64,000 bases of DNA from Aspidapion aeneum (Eukaryota > Arthropoda > Insecta > Coleoptera > Brentidae), in NCBI GenBank assembly GCA_963576565.1, contig OY755042.1:98202185-98266184 (forward strand), given 5' to 3'. Made by a program: the position numbers and the translations under genes. Positions 31,722 to 44,439 of the stretch are shown here, in pieces; within the stretch, counting starts at the first letter, position 1; each line of letters begins with the position of its first letter. Under the pieces are notes generated by a model. The model searched no databases and had not been told where the DNA came from. It worked only from the letters and a program-made list of their open reading frames with translations.

Positions 31722-34700
31722 ATGAAAGTAAAACGGCAAAGTACATTTAAAAACAATATTTATTACTAAGTACTCATATTTATTTACAAAACGATGTTTA
31801 TTATTAAGTATTCTTTACAAAACAGTTTAATAATACATACATTTATTGCTAAATATAATTTACAATACATACATCCAACTATGCTTTGCCCTATTTTTTG
31901 CCCTATTGCCCCTTCTTTCCTGTACACCTATTCTAAGCGATCCCAAACCTTAAGTTTAACCAGTACCTACACACGTCTAACCTATCAAACTTAAACTAAT
32001 TTAGGTACTTTTTTGTTCTATTTTTTAAATTTCTTTTATTAATTGAAATATTGATGATAAGATACCGTTAAAAAGCAATGGAACTAAGCAAATCAGAGTG
32101 AAACCGATCTACCGACAGCACCTATATCGGCAAACCAGTGCAATAAATACCCCGTATAATCTGTTATGAATAACCCTCGTGGATAACAGGAGTATCCAAA
32201 GGACATACACAACACTGGATTCGATATCACGCCAAGCTATTGCACATCACCCGACAATTTAATCCAAAAAAGTTTTAAAAATATGCCTTATGTTGATGAG
32301 TTTTTAAAAAAGTCACTTTTAGTGAATGGGATAGAAAACAAGGATATTTAAAACTGTGCCATAAGACCAATTTATAATTTAATTTGGACCACAACTAATT
32401 GGAAAGTTTTAAAATAAATGCCTGTTTTATTAAAAATAAAAATTACTATGGTACACAAAAAGAGAAAACATAGGCCAAAAATTTTTATGGTCCATTAAAG
32501 AAAATAATAAAAGTTAATTTATGGAAATATTTATGGCACACCAAACAAAAGTGACTTTTGGCTTCCGCAGAAACCGTGTCCAAAGGTCTAGCCATGGCCT
32601 CTACTGCGATGCATCTCGGTAAGCCCAAGGTATTGGTTGGTCTGGAGCTGACTAAAAGCTTGATAAAATATACCTTCTAGTAAAATGGCCTGGGAACAAG
32701 CCTCCAGTGCGACTTGCCGGTGCCCCAAAACACAATACTAGCAGCAATTAGTAAACAACAAACCGCTCGCACTTGACGCCTCATGCACCGTATACGCAAA
32801 GGAACCATAATAGTTACTTGCGCTATTCAAGGACAAAACTAGACGAGCGAATGTACAACGATACCGTGTATATGCCCCCACACCAGGTTACCCTTTCCAG
32901 ATGAACAAAGCATCTTTCTGCCACCTTCTTTGCTTAAGTTCCTTAAAAATTCACAGGCGCCATCAAATAAAAAAGCGAAAATATTAATTTAGCGCCGCAG
33001 AAAATGTTAAGAGAATCAAAGAAAAATTAAACGTATCACTTTAAACTGAGACGAGATCCACTAAAAAAAATAAAAATCTTTCAATTTAAGTTTACAAGTT
33101 CCGCAGGCTAAAAAAAATTATTTAGAAAAAAGCCGTTGGAGTTTTTGATAAATGGATCCGTCAAAGTACCTCTAAATCTATACTACTATCTAAAGGGAGG
33201 TCCCTGTGAAGCACTCCGTATAAAAACTTAAATTTAGCAAAGGAAATTGACGATTGAAAATATTGCAGGCTTAATATTATCAAAATGTATTTTAACCACA
33301 GAGCTAAAAAATGATTAAATAAAAAAGATTTTGAAAAAAAAGCATTATTGCCTCTGTGGAAATGTCTGATCCAAGAAATAGTGACATTAAGGTGACACTA
33401 CAACAAGGACTGATTCGTTTTTACTTTAAAATAAGAAACGTTTTTTAAAGTGCCACCTAAAAAATTTCAGAATATGATTATTTATTTAAAGAGAAAGATC
33501 AGATATCTATAAAATAATTAACTTATGTACCTTCTTAAATCTAAGCCTAGGAGACAAACCTACTATCTGCTAAAAAGACCCCCCTCATCTTTCCTCCGTT
33601 GATCTCAATTAAGGCAAATCAGGCTAAATCTTTGTTAATGAGGCTGGAGTATCAAACAACACCGGGCCTCATTTTGCTAATGTACAACACAACGAGTAGA
33701 AGCATCCTCGTGGTTTATGGAGGAAATCAAGGAAGTGTCCATCCTAAAGCCATCGTGGCGCATCTCAGTGGCCTCAGGACCCACGCAAAGACCAGAATGC
33801 AAGGTCAAGCTCTAAACACCAAAACTTATAGAATCAGATTCAACAGATCACTAGCGCAGCTAATCCTCCTTCCAACTTACGGGACAAAAAGCTTTGGAAA
33901 TATTGAATATGGTTACCTTTATTTATAACTGACACTGTGCCAAAAGAACAAAATATAGTTATGGACCATAAACAAGATAAAAAATAAGAAAAAATTACAT
34001 GATGTGTCAGAAAAAAATAATGTTAAAAAACAGGCCATTAATGAGGTTTATGGTCCTTAAAAATTTTAATTACTTGACACAGCCTTATAGATATTTATTA
34101 GTCTATGGGAAAGGGACGCTAAGGGTAAGGGTATTATATACCCCGCCACGAACACTCCACCACAGTTTAGTGTTCCGTGACCCCGCTGAAAGTAGGCTTC
34201 GCCGCACCCGGTGCAAGTCCGATCAATTCACGTACTTGCCAACCTTAACGCCCAATGAGCGAAAGTCGCGGCGTGGCCATGCCAAACCTGCCCATGTGGT
34301 AGGGTATAGGTAAAGGCATTTAATAACTGCAGGGGTTTTCCCTTCCCGACTCTAGGCCCCATCCATTCCACTTCTAGACATTGTGAGGGATCCATCCTGC
34401 ATTGCCAAATTCAGATCGACTTACAGAAAGCTAGAGGCGACTAAGTACGTTGCTCAAGCATTTATACAAAATCCAAAAAGGAATCCATATAAATTTTTGG
34501 CAGCTCGTCAGTAACCTCGCTAACCAGCTAACTTATTAAAAGTACAGGAAAAAGAACAGTGGAAGATTCGCCTTTTAGCAAAAAACTTAATAAAAAACCA
34601 CAATTACGAGCCGCAGACGTGAAATTATGCTAAATATATTTGGAAAAGTTTTGTAGCACAGCCAAAAATTTGAAATAAAAATTGAAGAGAAAATTTAAAC

Positions 34701-37360
34701 TAACAATGAATGTGCAATGAATAAATTGAAACTGCAGGCGCAGGCGAATCTTAAAAAGCGTGAATTTTAAGTATTACACTGGTGTGCAGTACTAAATGGT
34801 GAATTATAGTTTTGCTGGCGACAAAAAAAGAACAAATGAAAACACAAAATGTCGCCGCTTAGTCAAAGTTGCAGTTTACTTAAAACTACCTAAGAGATAA
34901 CTTATACCTAACCCTTCTGATAGAATCTTCTATTTCTTTTCGTTGCGTCTTTAAAAATAACAAATCTGAACTGATCATTTTGTGAAGATTAATGCTTTTT
35001 ACTTTATATTAATGTATCCCAAAGTTCGCCAGGTTGTAGAAATAATAGTGTAAAGTGTGTCGATTTGAAAATGCAACTAGTTTTCGAACAAACCTGGCCT
35101 ATAACCACGGATCAAGGTGATCCGTGCTATAACGGTTTGGGCTGAACCTTAGAAAATTGAACTAGTAGAAGTAGCTTGCTTTCTCATTGAGTTTAATATT
35201 TACAGTGAGGCCCTAGGAAAAAAGAACCCGATATTGCCACGTCATGTGATAAAATAACTAAACTAGTAGGATAGGTTAGTCATAGGTAAAGTGTATTATA
35301 ATACCTACGTTATGTTTAATATAATATATGTTTTAGTTTCAAAACTTTAATCGTTTCTCTTCAGTAATTTTTTTTTAAATATATTAAACAAAGGTTTGAA
35401 AAATCACAAATTAGTTTTTTTTAATTTTTTATTGGGTGAACCAAAGATATATGAAATTTCATATATCTTTGGCTGAACTTTGACCTGTGCCGTAAGAGCA
35501 GGCGCAACATTGCCAAATTTTGCTTTAAGTATAGGTCTTTGGCAAAAGCGCGCGCTGTTTCATTTTTAAATGGAGACCCTGAACCTAGTGGTAGGCTGAA
35601 AAAATGTATTAATCATTTCGGGGACAAAATAGTTGTTACTTTTTATCCCTATAACCAAAGTACATATTATCAGTTATATGTTTGCTGCTATAACACAAAA
35701 CAGAGACAAAAATCAAAAACCTTATTAGAAATATGGTTGAAATAGGATGATGGCAGGGACTGATGGAAGTTTCATCAGTCCTTGATGATGGACACTGTCG
35801 TTTTGGCTAATATAGTCATGATAAAAACGATATTTCGTAACTAAATTTATCATGTAAAAAAATTTGTAGATTTAAACGGCAAAAATGTTTACAAAGCGGT
35901 GGGGAGAGAATTGCTCCGTAATAAGTGACAATTCTGCACTGTTGCGTCAAGCGTCATATACTGAACGAAACGAGCTGAAGTGAGGAAGAGCACGCACACA
36001 CACGTTTAAAACGTTAAAAAAAAAATGTTTTTTGAAAATTGTGTTGAAACCTATCTAGCTATAAACATAAACATATGGATGATTCTACAAAAATGGTGCT
36101 GTGGAGTGGGAATGCATATTTTTCAAACACAGACTGCAAGCATAGTTTTAGTTATAAGATTTAAAACGAAATGTTTTCTTTATGGAGCATTTGAGTTTAA
36201 TGTATAAAAAAAATTGCAAGTTTATAATTTTTTTTATTACAAAGCAAATACCTCATTCCTCTGGTGTAGTCCCAAACCAACTATTAAAAACTCAGATTGA
36301 AAAAAATATCCTAATAAATAATATTTAACCAAGTCTTAACTATTTATCAAAAAATTGATAAAACTTAAGTTTGCAGTCATATTTTTGAAAATCCGAATTT
36401 ACATCTTCCCGGAAAATTTTACAATTTTAAACGTGCTCCATTTTTAATAACACAATATTTGTGAATACCACCGGTTAATTTCTAGAGAAAGAGACGGCCC
36501 TGGATATCTAATTTACTTGTGAGGGTGACAAGTTGTGACAGATAATGTCAACTTTAGTTTGGTTTAAATTATAGATCTTTTTATTTTCGGCAGAAAATTA
36601 GTTTTTTTCGGAGAAATCAAAAAGGAACGCTTCAATTATCATTCCTCTGGTAAGTAAATATTCGACTGTTGATTGTTTTAAAATTATAAGTATTGGAACT
36701 TTGTTTATATAAAACTTAAGTTAAGTAGTCTAAATAGATTTTGATTTAAATTGGAAAACCATTAAAAAACTCATTCCTCTGGTACTTATCCCTCTGGAAT
36801 TTTTATGAAATAATTTCTAAAATTTGGGAAAATAAATGTTTCTTAGCTTACACCTAATTAGTTACATAAATTTAACAAAACAAAATTATTTACTGTGCTG
36901 TACTGTTATTTAAAGGCAATGACCAAAAATGATATCCATATAGCCCACTTTTGGTAAAATCATCCATATACAAAGCTGGAAAAAATCTCTAACTAAAAGG
37001 GTGAAGCAATTCCCTCCCTCCCCTTATGAATACACATAGTTTATGTTCTGCTCTACTTGATATTTTTTAAATCAATTTTTATATTTTTGTAGAAAAATAT
37101 TGCTTTTGACAGATTGAATTCATTCATACCTAGAGTTTTTTAAAAATCTCATTTATTTTTTTTCTGGTTTAATATTGTTAACCCTACAAAAAGTAAATAC
37201 AATATTTTTTTGTAAATTTTGTAAAAATCGGTACAGTTTGCAAAACAGACAAACAGAAAAACATTGGGTTTATAATATGTTAATCGCCCCCTACTGATTC
37301 TAAATGTTATCTCGTTCTTTTTCTTACATAACTCAATAAAACCAATTTATTAAACTTACC
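31722..37360. other. Long gene-free stretch
   Basis: AT-rich DNA with no exon I can support. A GC-richer part (33540-34340) has an open frame at 33599-33928 and phrases such as CCACGAACACTCCACCACAG, but no recognisable domain; it may be a decayed retroelement leader. A perfect small palindrome GATATATGAAATTTCATATATC sits at about 35447-35468. The phrase CATTCCTCTGG recurs at about 36254, 36642 and 36773. Confidence 0.5.
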
Positions 37361-37369
37361 ACAATTATG

Positions 37370-38395
37370 TCCATCCAAATTCAGTATTCTGTCTTCCATT
37401 GGAGATCTCCATTTAAAAAAAAAAAAGATTTATTTATAAAAATCAATAAAACTTTCTAAATAATAATATAAAATCATTTAAAATCAATCAACAAAAATAA
37501 TCTATTAAACTTACCAAAATTTTCTTCAGCCAAAATCAATATTCTGTCTTCTTTAATGTAATGCTACATATCCCTTTCTTTTTTGATTTGCCATCATGTT
37601 CTTGATTCTAGAGATCCCCATTCTGAAAAAAAAAGATTTGTTTAGAATAATCTATAAAACTGCTTAAATAATAATATAAAATCAGTTAAAATCATTCAAC
37701 AAAAATAAATTATTAGACTTACTAAAATTATCTCCAAACACGAACATTATTCTGAATTCTTCAATGTGGTGCTACACAGGCATTTATTCTTTTATTTACC
37801 ATGATGTAGATTCTATTAGAGATCTACTATGAAAAGGAAGTTAATAAAAGTTTTTAAATAATAATATAAAATCATTTAAAATCAATTGACAAAAATAAAT
37901 TACTAAACTTATCAAAATTATCTCTATACAAGATCATTATTCTGTCTTCTTCAATGTGGTGCTAAACAGGCTTTCCTTTTTCGGTTTCCCGTGATGTTGT
38001 AGATTCTATTAGAGATCCCCATTCTGAGAAGAAAATATTTGTTTATAGTAATCAATAAAACTTTTTAAATAATAATATAAAAGCATTTAAATCAATCAAC
38101 AAAAATAAATTATTAAACTTACCAAAATTATCTCTATAAAAGATCATTATTCTGTCTTCTTCAATGTGGTGCTAAACAGGCTTTCCTTTTTCGGTTTCCC
38201 ATAATGTAGATTCTATTAGAGATCCCCATTCTGAGAAGAAAATATTTGTTTATAGTAATCAATAAAACTTTTTAAATAATAATATAAAATCGTTTAAAAT
38301 CAATCAACAAAAATAAATTACTAAACTTACCAAAATTATTTCCATACAAGATCATTATGCTGTCTTCTTCAATGTGGTGCTAAACATTGCTTACC
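37370..38395. repeat. Tandem array, about 190-210 bp units
   Basis: About five units marked by ATAATATAAAATCATTTAAA (near 37466, 37677, 37868, 38077, 38284), each with AAAATAAATTATTAAACTTA, ATTCTGTCTTCTTCAATGTG and TCTATTAGAGATCCCCATTC. The two right-most full units are nearly identical, which suggests recent homogenisation. Confidence 0.9.
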
Positions 38396-38533
38396 CCGTT
38401 CCCCCTCTCAAATCCGCGCTTGAAGAGAATCGAAAGTTTAAAAAAAATATCAAATGATACCAATATCGATACCAACAACCCAATTTCAATAAGTGGCCCA
38501 AATATCTCAGAAGAGTTCCCCTTCTGTGCTAAT

Positions 38534-38820
38534 AGGGACTTATTGCAATAAAGCCAGGCACAAATTGTGCCGGGCACTATACTGACAGTTTCACATTATA
38601 AGAACAGCTGTCTTCTTTCTCTTCTTTCAAAATAAGGCCATTGTGTATTATAAGAGCCGGAATTAATAGTGACGCCACAATTAATGGAAAATAAACGACT
38701 GGATTTCTAAATTCGACTTTGGTATGTCAATTTTGAAAGATCAACTGTCAGTTTTTAATGCGAAACTGTCAATATAGTGCCCGGCACAAATTGTGCCTGG
38801 CTTTATTGCAATAGGTCCCT
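38534..38820. mobile_element. MITE with about 60-bp inverted ends
   Basis: AGGGACTTATTGCAATAAAG... at the left and ...CTTTATTGCAATAGGTCCCT at the right. Arms extend through CACAAATTGTGCCGGGCACT to GACAGTTTC with about three mismatches. Flanked by AAT on both sides (38531-38533, 38821-38823). 287 bp, no coding. Confidence 0.85.
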
Positions 38821-39130
38821 AATATCTCTACTCTCTACTGAAAACTAGAGGTGGGTTGCGATTTCACGAACTGTGACTATGTCACTGTGACTCGTCTGTC
38901 GCAGTCACGGTCTGCTCCAGTCCTAACGAAATAGCAGTGACATTTTGTCACAGTCTGGCACTGACGCCCCGACCGAACCCCCACGTTACTACCGGCGTCG
39001 CAGCGTAAAGTCGCGATCGCGAGTACTCCAAGCAGTTACAGTGACTGTTTGCCCCACAAAAAAAAAAGCTGCGGTTCGGTCTGCGTTTTGCCCGCCCGCT
39101 CCGTCTGTCGCCATGCCTAGGAAACTCAAT

Positions 39131-39498
39131 CAGCGGCGTAGCGTGCCCGAAAGGGCGGGGGGGGCGACAGCTAAAAAGGGCGCCTCTGAAAACTGATGCT
39201 TGTGGCAAAAAAACATAAAAAGGTCAAAAAAGGCGCCTCTCAAAAATCTTGTGACCAAAAAAAAAAAAAAGAAGGTCATCATGTGTGAGGGGGCGGCCGA
39301 TAAGTCACAAGGGCGCCCCTCACGAATCTTGCGACCACAAAAAAAAAAATTCTTCATGTCGTTAGTTTCCTTTGGCACCCACTCAATTGGCCATTACCGG
39401 CCCGACTGAGGGCGCTTCGGCCACCTATGGGGCGCCACTACCCTCGGGGCGGGGGGGGCGACGAACCCCCCGCGCCCCCCCCACGCTACGCCGCGCTG
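39131..39498. mobile_element. hAT MITE (CAGCGGCGTAGCGTG type)
   Basis: Ends CAGCGGCGTAGCGTG and (reverse complement of the right end) CAGCGCGGCGTAGCGTG. Perfect 8-bp duplication AACTCAAT (39123-39130, 39499-39506). GC-rich with A-runs. Part of its left end also appears inside the GATTGTG MITEs (near 670-720, 49230-49290 and 62040-62085). Confidence 0.88.
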
Positions 39499-40004
39499 AA
39501 CTCAATGCAATTTGACAGGTCGTTAGGTTAAAGTTCTCACTAAACTCAAAAGAGGCGCTGCGGACGCGCGTTTGTTCCTTATTCTATTTTTTGAGAACTA
39601 TCTGTGATTTGGATTTTTCGTCCCCCTTTTTTTCAGGTAGAAAAACCTCTTCCACCGCAGTTTATTTCGGGTTCATTTTAAATCTATCTTTTTGGCTTAT
39701 GTAGGTAATCTTTGCTGCTGTGACGCATTAAAATTAATCTTTGTTAAATTTGTAACTTTTGTAATTTTAAATAGAAAAGAATAAGAATTTCTAGTTGCTT
39801 TTCTGGGTGAAGTGTCTAAAGTTCAGACGAGTATAAAATGCATAGTTTTCCGAGACATTTTAAGGTAAGTTTTCTTATTTTCTCATTTGAGGTTAGATTG
39901 GCATTTGATAAAATTTGTATTGGTAGTGTCTTTTTAACTTCTTATCGCTTACTTTACGGAACTCTGAATACAAGTTTACAATGCCTGATAGGTGCCTTAT
40001 TTGC

Positions 40005-40121
40005 CCATCAATTAAGCACAAATTTAGTGTTAATTTTATGTCTATCCCTTTCTTTTGATATTAAGTAAAAGGGAGACACATACAAAATTAACACTAAATT
40101 TGTGCTTAATTGATGGGTAAA
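40005..40121. repeat. Inverted repeat, about 38-bp arms
   Basis: TGCCCATCAATTAAGCACAA... pairs with ...TTGTGCTTAATTGATGGGTA, enclosing a partly complementary loop. Confidence 0.8.
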
Positions 40122-41023
40122 CGAGGGATTACCCAGCAGTGTAATGTACTTTGAATAAATTTATTCCTTAATTTTAAATCTTTATCTTTCCATAATCTAG
40201 TACCTATGATTAATGTGGTTATAAGTTGATTTTTTTTATTGTTTTCAGCTTTTGGATGATGTGTGCGACCACTGATAAGCTATGTATATACTACTTTGAA
40301 ACATACCCTACACAACTTACAACCAAGGTGAGGAGGTACTTTTAAATCATGTCAGATTTTCGTCAAGCTGTTAAAAAGTAGACATTTAAGAATGATTCTC
40401 TTTACGAACAATTGTTTCATTATTTATTCACTCATCACTCACCAGAAATGTTACAAGCAAATTTAAATATGCTAGATAGTGTTTGGTTTTTCATTATATT
40501 TTATTTTACCAATCAATTAGACTATGTATTATTTCATCAATAGTTAGTCGTTAATTTGTAGCTTTTTTTATAATAATAAAAACTCATTTAAAAAATGTTT
40601 TATTTATTGCACTTTATAAATCATTTTCCATCTGTTTATATCTTATAAAGACAGTGTATGTCTTTATAAAATATTGACTGATTAAAAATTAAAAAAAAAA
40701 CTTTAAAATTAAAGAAAATTTATTATAAAAGGCGATTCAAATTTCCCGCCTTAACTTTTAGTTCGTCACTAAGCTCTGCAGTGGGCGCCACAGCACAGAG
40801 CTAACGACCTGTCAAACAGCCGGAGTTGCCTATCTAATAAACACTCACTGAACCGCGCCGCAAATCCTTTATCTATGTCTGTCGCGCCGCGTCTACGCGG
40901 CAGCACAGTGCAGAGTAGGGAACAATTTTCTAGATTGCGATTTCGCTATAGGTGTGTATTGGTTAAACTGCTCCAAAAAATCACTACTATTTGTCACCGT
41001 GACGCGACTGGAGCAGTCACGTC

Positions 41024-41969
41024 TAGTGTTGTAACGATTCGAATTAAAATATTCGTTGAAACCGAGTATTAAAATCCTGGGATGCATCCGAGTATTAAAA
41101 TGATTCGGAATCGGAATACGAATACGGATTAATTTTTGCCTCTTGCGACTTGCGATATTTTTGCGAATACGAATCCAGAGGTAGAATTTATTGAACACGG
41201 ATTCGAATTAACTTTTACCGAGACCTCTGGGTAGCGAATACGAATACATAGCTGCAATTTATCAAGGTGGAATATATTGACCATCGAATTTATTTTAAAA
41301 TTACGTTATAACAAAGGATTTAAATTCGGACATACCTATCTACATTAAATTAAACAGTATTAAATCTATATTTATTTTATTACCACAAAACTACTCATTG
41401 GTATACAGGGATTATTTTATTTTAAATAAAAACCATTAGGTATTTTAACTCTTAAAACAACGCATTAAATATTTAAAAAAATTTAAAAAAACATATATTA
41501 TTTATAAATTATTTAAAATTTTATCATATTAAAATCAACAACTACTTAAAACTAAAATCATCTATGTTTTTCTGGCAATCTATTTCGTCTTAAATTTGTA
41601 ACTAATTAATATAATTATAGTTATAATTTGGCTATATTTCAAGTTTTACATAGGATTTTTACTAGTAAAATAAAGAACAAACACCGTCGTGGGCGGATTG
41701 TTATGCCTCAAGCCAGCGAACATATAACTGAACATATTTTCGCTGATCAAGCTCAAAGACGAATTCGAATTTATTCTTCCGAGTCAGAGATCGATTTCTT
41801 TGGCAACTAAAAATTCAGAATAATCGGAATCGGACATGTATATGGCTACACTACGTTTCATATATCGAATTTAAATAATTAATTCGAATACGGATGATTA
41901 ATCCGAGTATCACTTTAATCCGATTCAGGATATTCGAATATTAAAATCATCCGAGTATTTACAACACTA
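41024..41969. mobile_element. hAT-like element (TAGTGTTGTAA ends)
   Basis: Ends TAGTGTTGTAA and TTACAACACTA are perfectly inverted, with the perfect 8-bp duplication GTCACGTC (41016-41023, 41970-41977). The subterminal regions are rich in CGAATACGAAT and CGAGTATTAAAAT repeats. No coding frame of note. Confidence 0.9.
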
Positions 41970-42034
41970 GTCACGTCTTGTCACTGCTCCACCAAAATCG
42001 CAGGTTAGCCCATCTCTACTGACTACTGAAAACA

Positions 42035-42255
42035 AAGCTTTAAAAAAACGCTTTAGCAAAAGAAAGCAAAAACTTTCCAAAACTAAAGCGTATCAAAAAT
42101 TTAAATATCAGTCAATAGTTGACACTAGTGTTCTGTAGTAAACTATAAACCGTTAAATTCCGAGTAATCATGTTGATTTGTGGTGCTAGCGAGGTGATAT
42201 GTTAAGTGGCGCCATCTGGGCAAAAGTCCAACAAATGCTAAAAGATATGCTAGAC
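42035..42255 (+). repeat. Dispersed repeat (GGCGCCATCTG family), copy 1
   Basis: AAAAACGCTTTAGCAAAAGA, then GCAAAAACTTTCCAAA, then GTGGCGCCATCTGGGCAAAA and CAACAAATGCTAAAA. Copies at 43700-43925 and 48020-48255 show the same order. Confidence 0.75.
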
Positions 42256-42479
42256 ATACATCTGTGTCTCAAAAGTTTAGTCACGGCACAGAATTCTCGG
42301 TCACGGATTATACAGGAGTAGAACATTAATACGATAATATGTATAAATTCAGTTCCCGTGCGCACGAGTGAACGGGAGCGCTGAAAACACTTTTTGGGTC
42401 CATTCAAGGAAGGTTCGAAATTTTCTCTCTTTTCCAGCAAAAACACAAAAGAAATAACAACAACTAACTTTTAATTCTA

Positions 42480-43267
42480 CAGTGAAACCTCCTATAAGCG
42501 GACACTCACGGTTCCGTTTATGAGAGGGAACTGCGAAATTTTAATATATATTTACAGTGTACTCCGGTTATAACGTACCTGGGTTATAACGTACTTTCGG
42601 TTATTACGTACATATTTCATTGGTCCGGCCAAAATACTCTTCTTTTTAATTGTGTTGTTTATAACGTACTTCCGCTTATAAAGTACATATTTTCTTGTCC
42701 CTTGAGGGTACGTTATAACCGGAGTACACTGTATTAACAATTTCCGCTGCTTGAGTTTTTCTGATATTAAATTTTTCAGCGATCTTTCGTGCTGATAGAT
42801 GTTCTTTCTCCGAAACGTTAACAACTTCCATTTTTTCACGTAAAGTAAGACGTTTTTTATTAGGCGCCACTTCACAAAGATCTATTACTACCCAACTGAA
42901 CAATAAAAATCAAACACAGTCCCGCTGAATAAAATATGTTGTAAATACGAGAGAAGTATTTAGCCTCCGCATTAAAACGAAAAGAGGTAATTTCCTGGCT
43001 GCAGAGTGCGTTTTTGCCAACATACTACATAGTATTTATGCCCATGAGGTGCAGCGCTCCACCCGTTGTCAGAGCTTCGCGTCCGGTTAAGGGAGGTTTC
43101 AGACTTTTTTTACCAAAAAAAATTGTTCGCGTTCGGTTATTAGAGTGTCCGGTCATAGGAGTGAATTTTACAGGTAATGAAATAGGGAAAAGCATGGTTC
43201 CAACAAATTTGTCCGGTTAAAGGGACTGTCCGCTTATTAGAGGTGTCCGCAAGGAGAGGTTTCACTG
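42480..43267 (-). mobile_element. Tigger/pogo-like MITE with a transposase remnant
   Basis: Inverted ends CAGTGAAACCTC / GAGAGGTTTCACTG, flanked by TA (42478-42479, 43268-43269). On the - strand 42870-42740 encodes a CENP-B-type helix-turn-helix start: KKRLTLREKMEVVN, then SARKIAEKFNIRKTQAAEIV, the DNA-binding N-terminus of Tigger transposases. The catalytic domain is absent. A second TA-flanked element sits inside. Confidence 0.85.
42555..42731. mobile_element. Nested TA-flanked MITE, 177 bp
   Basis: CAGTGTACTCCGGTTATAAC and its inverse GTTATAACCGGAGTACACTG, flanked by TA. It splits the helix-turn-helix remnant of the outer element and repeats TTATAACGTAC inside. Confidence 0.9.
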
Positions 43268-43699
43268 TATACAACTTTGTATGTACAATTTTTAAATTGT
43301 TCAAATAAGAGTCCTTTACTCTGACGCAAAATATGTATTTTGTATTCTACCCCGTATATTGCCTTCCATGCAAGTTGTAACCTCCGATCAAAAAATACAA
43401 TTATGATTGACATCTACCAACTTCATAAAATTTTATTTAAAAAGGTCCAAATTTTATTCCTATACAAAAATTTATCGTAAAATAAACATTCTTACTTTGT
43501 ACTAGATGGTCAAAACCAACCCCTAAAAAATAAAGGTAACATTAAAGGACGGCCACCGTACCGGGCGCCGTTACCGTAAATAACAAAAAAGGAACGAGAC
43601 GCTGCTAATGCGCAGACTCAGTAATAATAACCGCAACAAATTGTAAAAAACGCGACTCAACTGTGCCTATTAAAAAGTCTCCAACTACTATTAAATATC

Positions 43700-43925
43700 C
43701 ATCCCTATAAAAAAACGCTCTAGTAAAAGAAAGCAAAAACTTTCCAAAGCCAAAGCGTATCAAAAATTGTTGTTAATAGATTGACATTAACAAAGTATAG
43801 TTTTTGTAATATAAATATAAGTAAATACCGTAGATTATGTTGATTTGCTGTGTTTTAGCAAGTTAATATATCAAGTGGCGCCATCTGTACAAAAGCCCAC
43901 CAAATGCTAAAATATTCTAGACAAA
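43700..43925 (+). repeat. Dispersed repeat (GGCGCCATCTG family), copy 2
   Basis: About 90% like 48020-48255 over its length and related to 42035-42255. The flanking phrase TGTGCCTATTAAAAA is also shared (43662 and 46895). Confidence 0.8.
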
Positions 43926-43952
43926 GAGCGGCTAGTTCACAACTTGTATTCA

Positions 43953-44276
43953 ATTTGCTATTGATTGACATAGTCAGGCGGGATTTTTAAAATTAAAACT
44001 CTCCTGTCCTCGTTTTGGGAGGTTGAAATCGGTGTTAAACCAAACTGAAACAAAACCTAACCGTGGTCAATTGATGGGAAACGTATCCTAACCGGGGCGT
44101 GTCTGGACAGTTCCATTTGCTATTGGTTGACATAGTCAGGCGGGATTTTTATAATTAAAACTCTCCTGTCCTCGTTTTGGGAGGTTGAAATCGGTGTTAA
44201 ACCAAACTGAAACAAAACCTAACCTTGGTCAATTGATGGGAAACGTATCCTAACCGGGGCGTGTCTGGACAGGTTA
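43953..44276 (+). repeat. 162-bp tandem duplication
   Basis: Units begin ATTTGCTATTGATTGACATA (43953) and ATTTGCTATTGGTTGACATA (44115), and each ends GGGGCGTGTCTGGACAG. A third partial, inverted piece (GGTTAGGATACGTT) follows at 44274. Confidence 0.95.
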
Positions 44277-44439
44277 GGATACGTTGTTGAATAATTTATC
44301 AGGGTTAGGTTAACACCGATTTCGACAGGAAAAACAGGATAGGGAAGCTAATTGAAAAGAATATAATATGTTTTTAAAAAACAATAACAAAAAACTCATC
44401 GGTATATGAATACATTTAGTTAAATTCAATAGGTATGTA

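Larger units (their letters stand above)
38846..42018. mobile_element. Composite hAT-like element with nested insertions
   Basis: Starts TAGAGGTGGGTTGCGATTTC and ends AATCGCAGGTTAGCCCATCT CTA in inverted orientation. Subterminal GTGACTGCTCC-type motifs are repeated and inverted near both ends. Direct repeat CTACTGAAAAC at 38835-38845 and 42023-42033, offset by a few bases on the right. Contains the MITE 39131-39498, a hairpin at 40005-40121 and the element 41024-41969. No transposase seen. Confidence 0.6.

Noticed and set aside
33599..33928. 109-codon open frame in the gene-free stretch
   Set aside because: No known motif, neighbours or splice context. Possibly part of a decayed retroelement.
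39838..40068. Possible small coding exon followed by GTAAGT-like donors near 39865
   Set aside because: The frame overlaps a perfect inverted repeat (40005-40121) within a transposon; no homology or partner exon.
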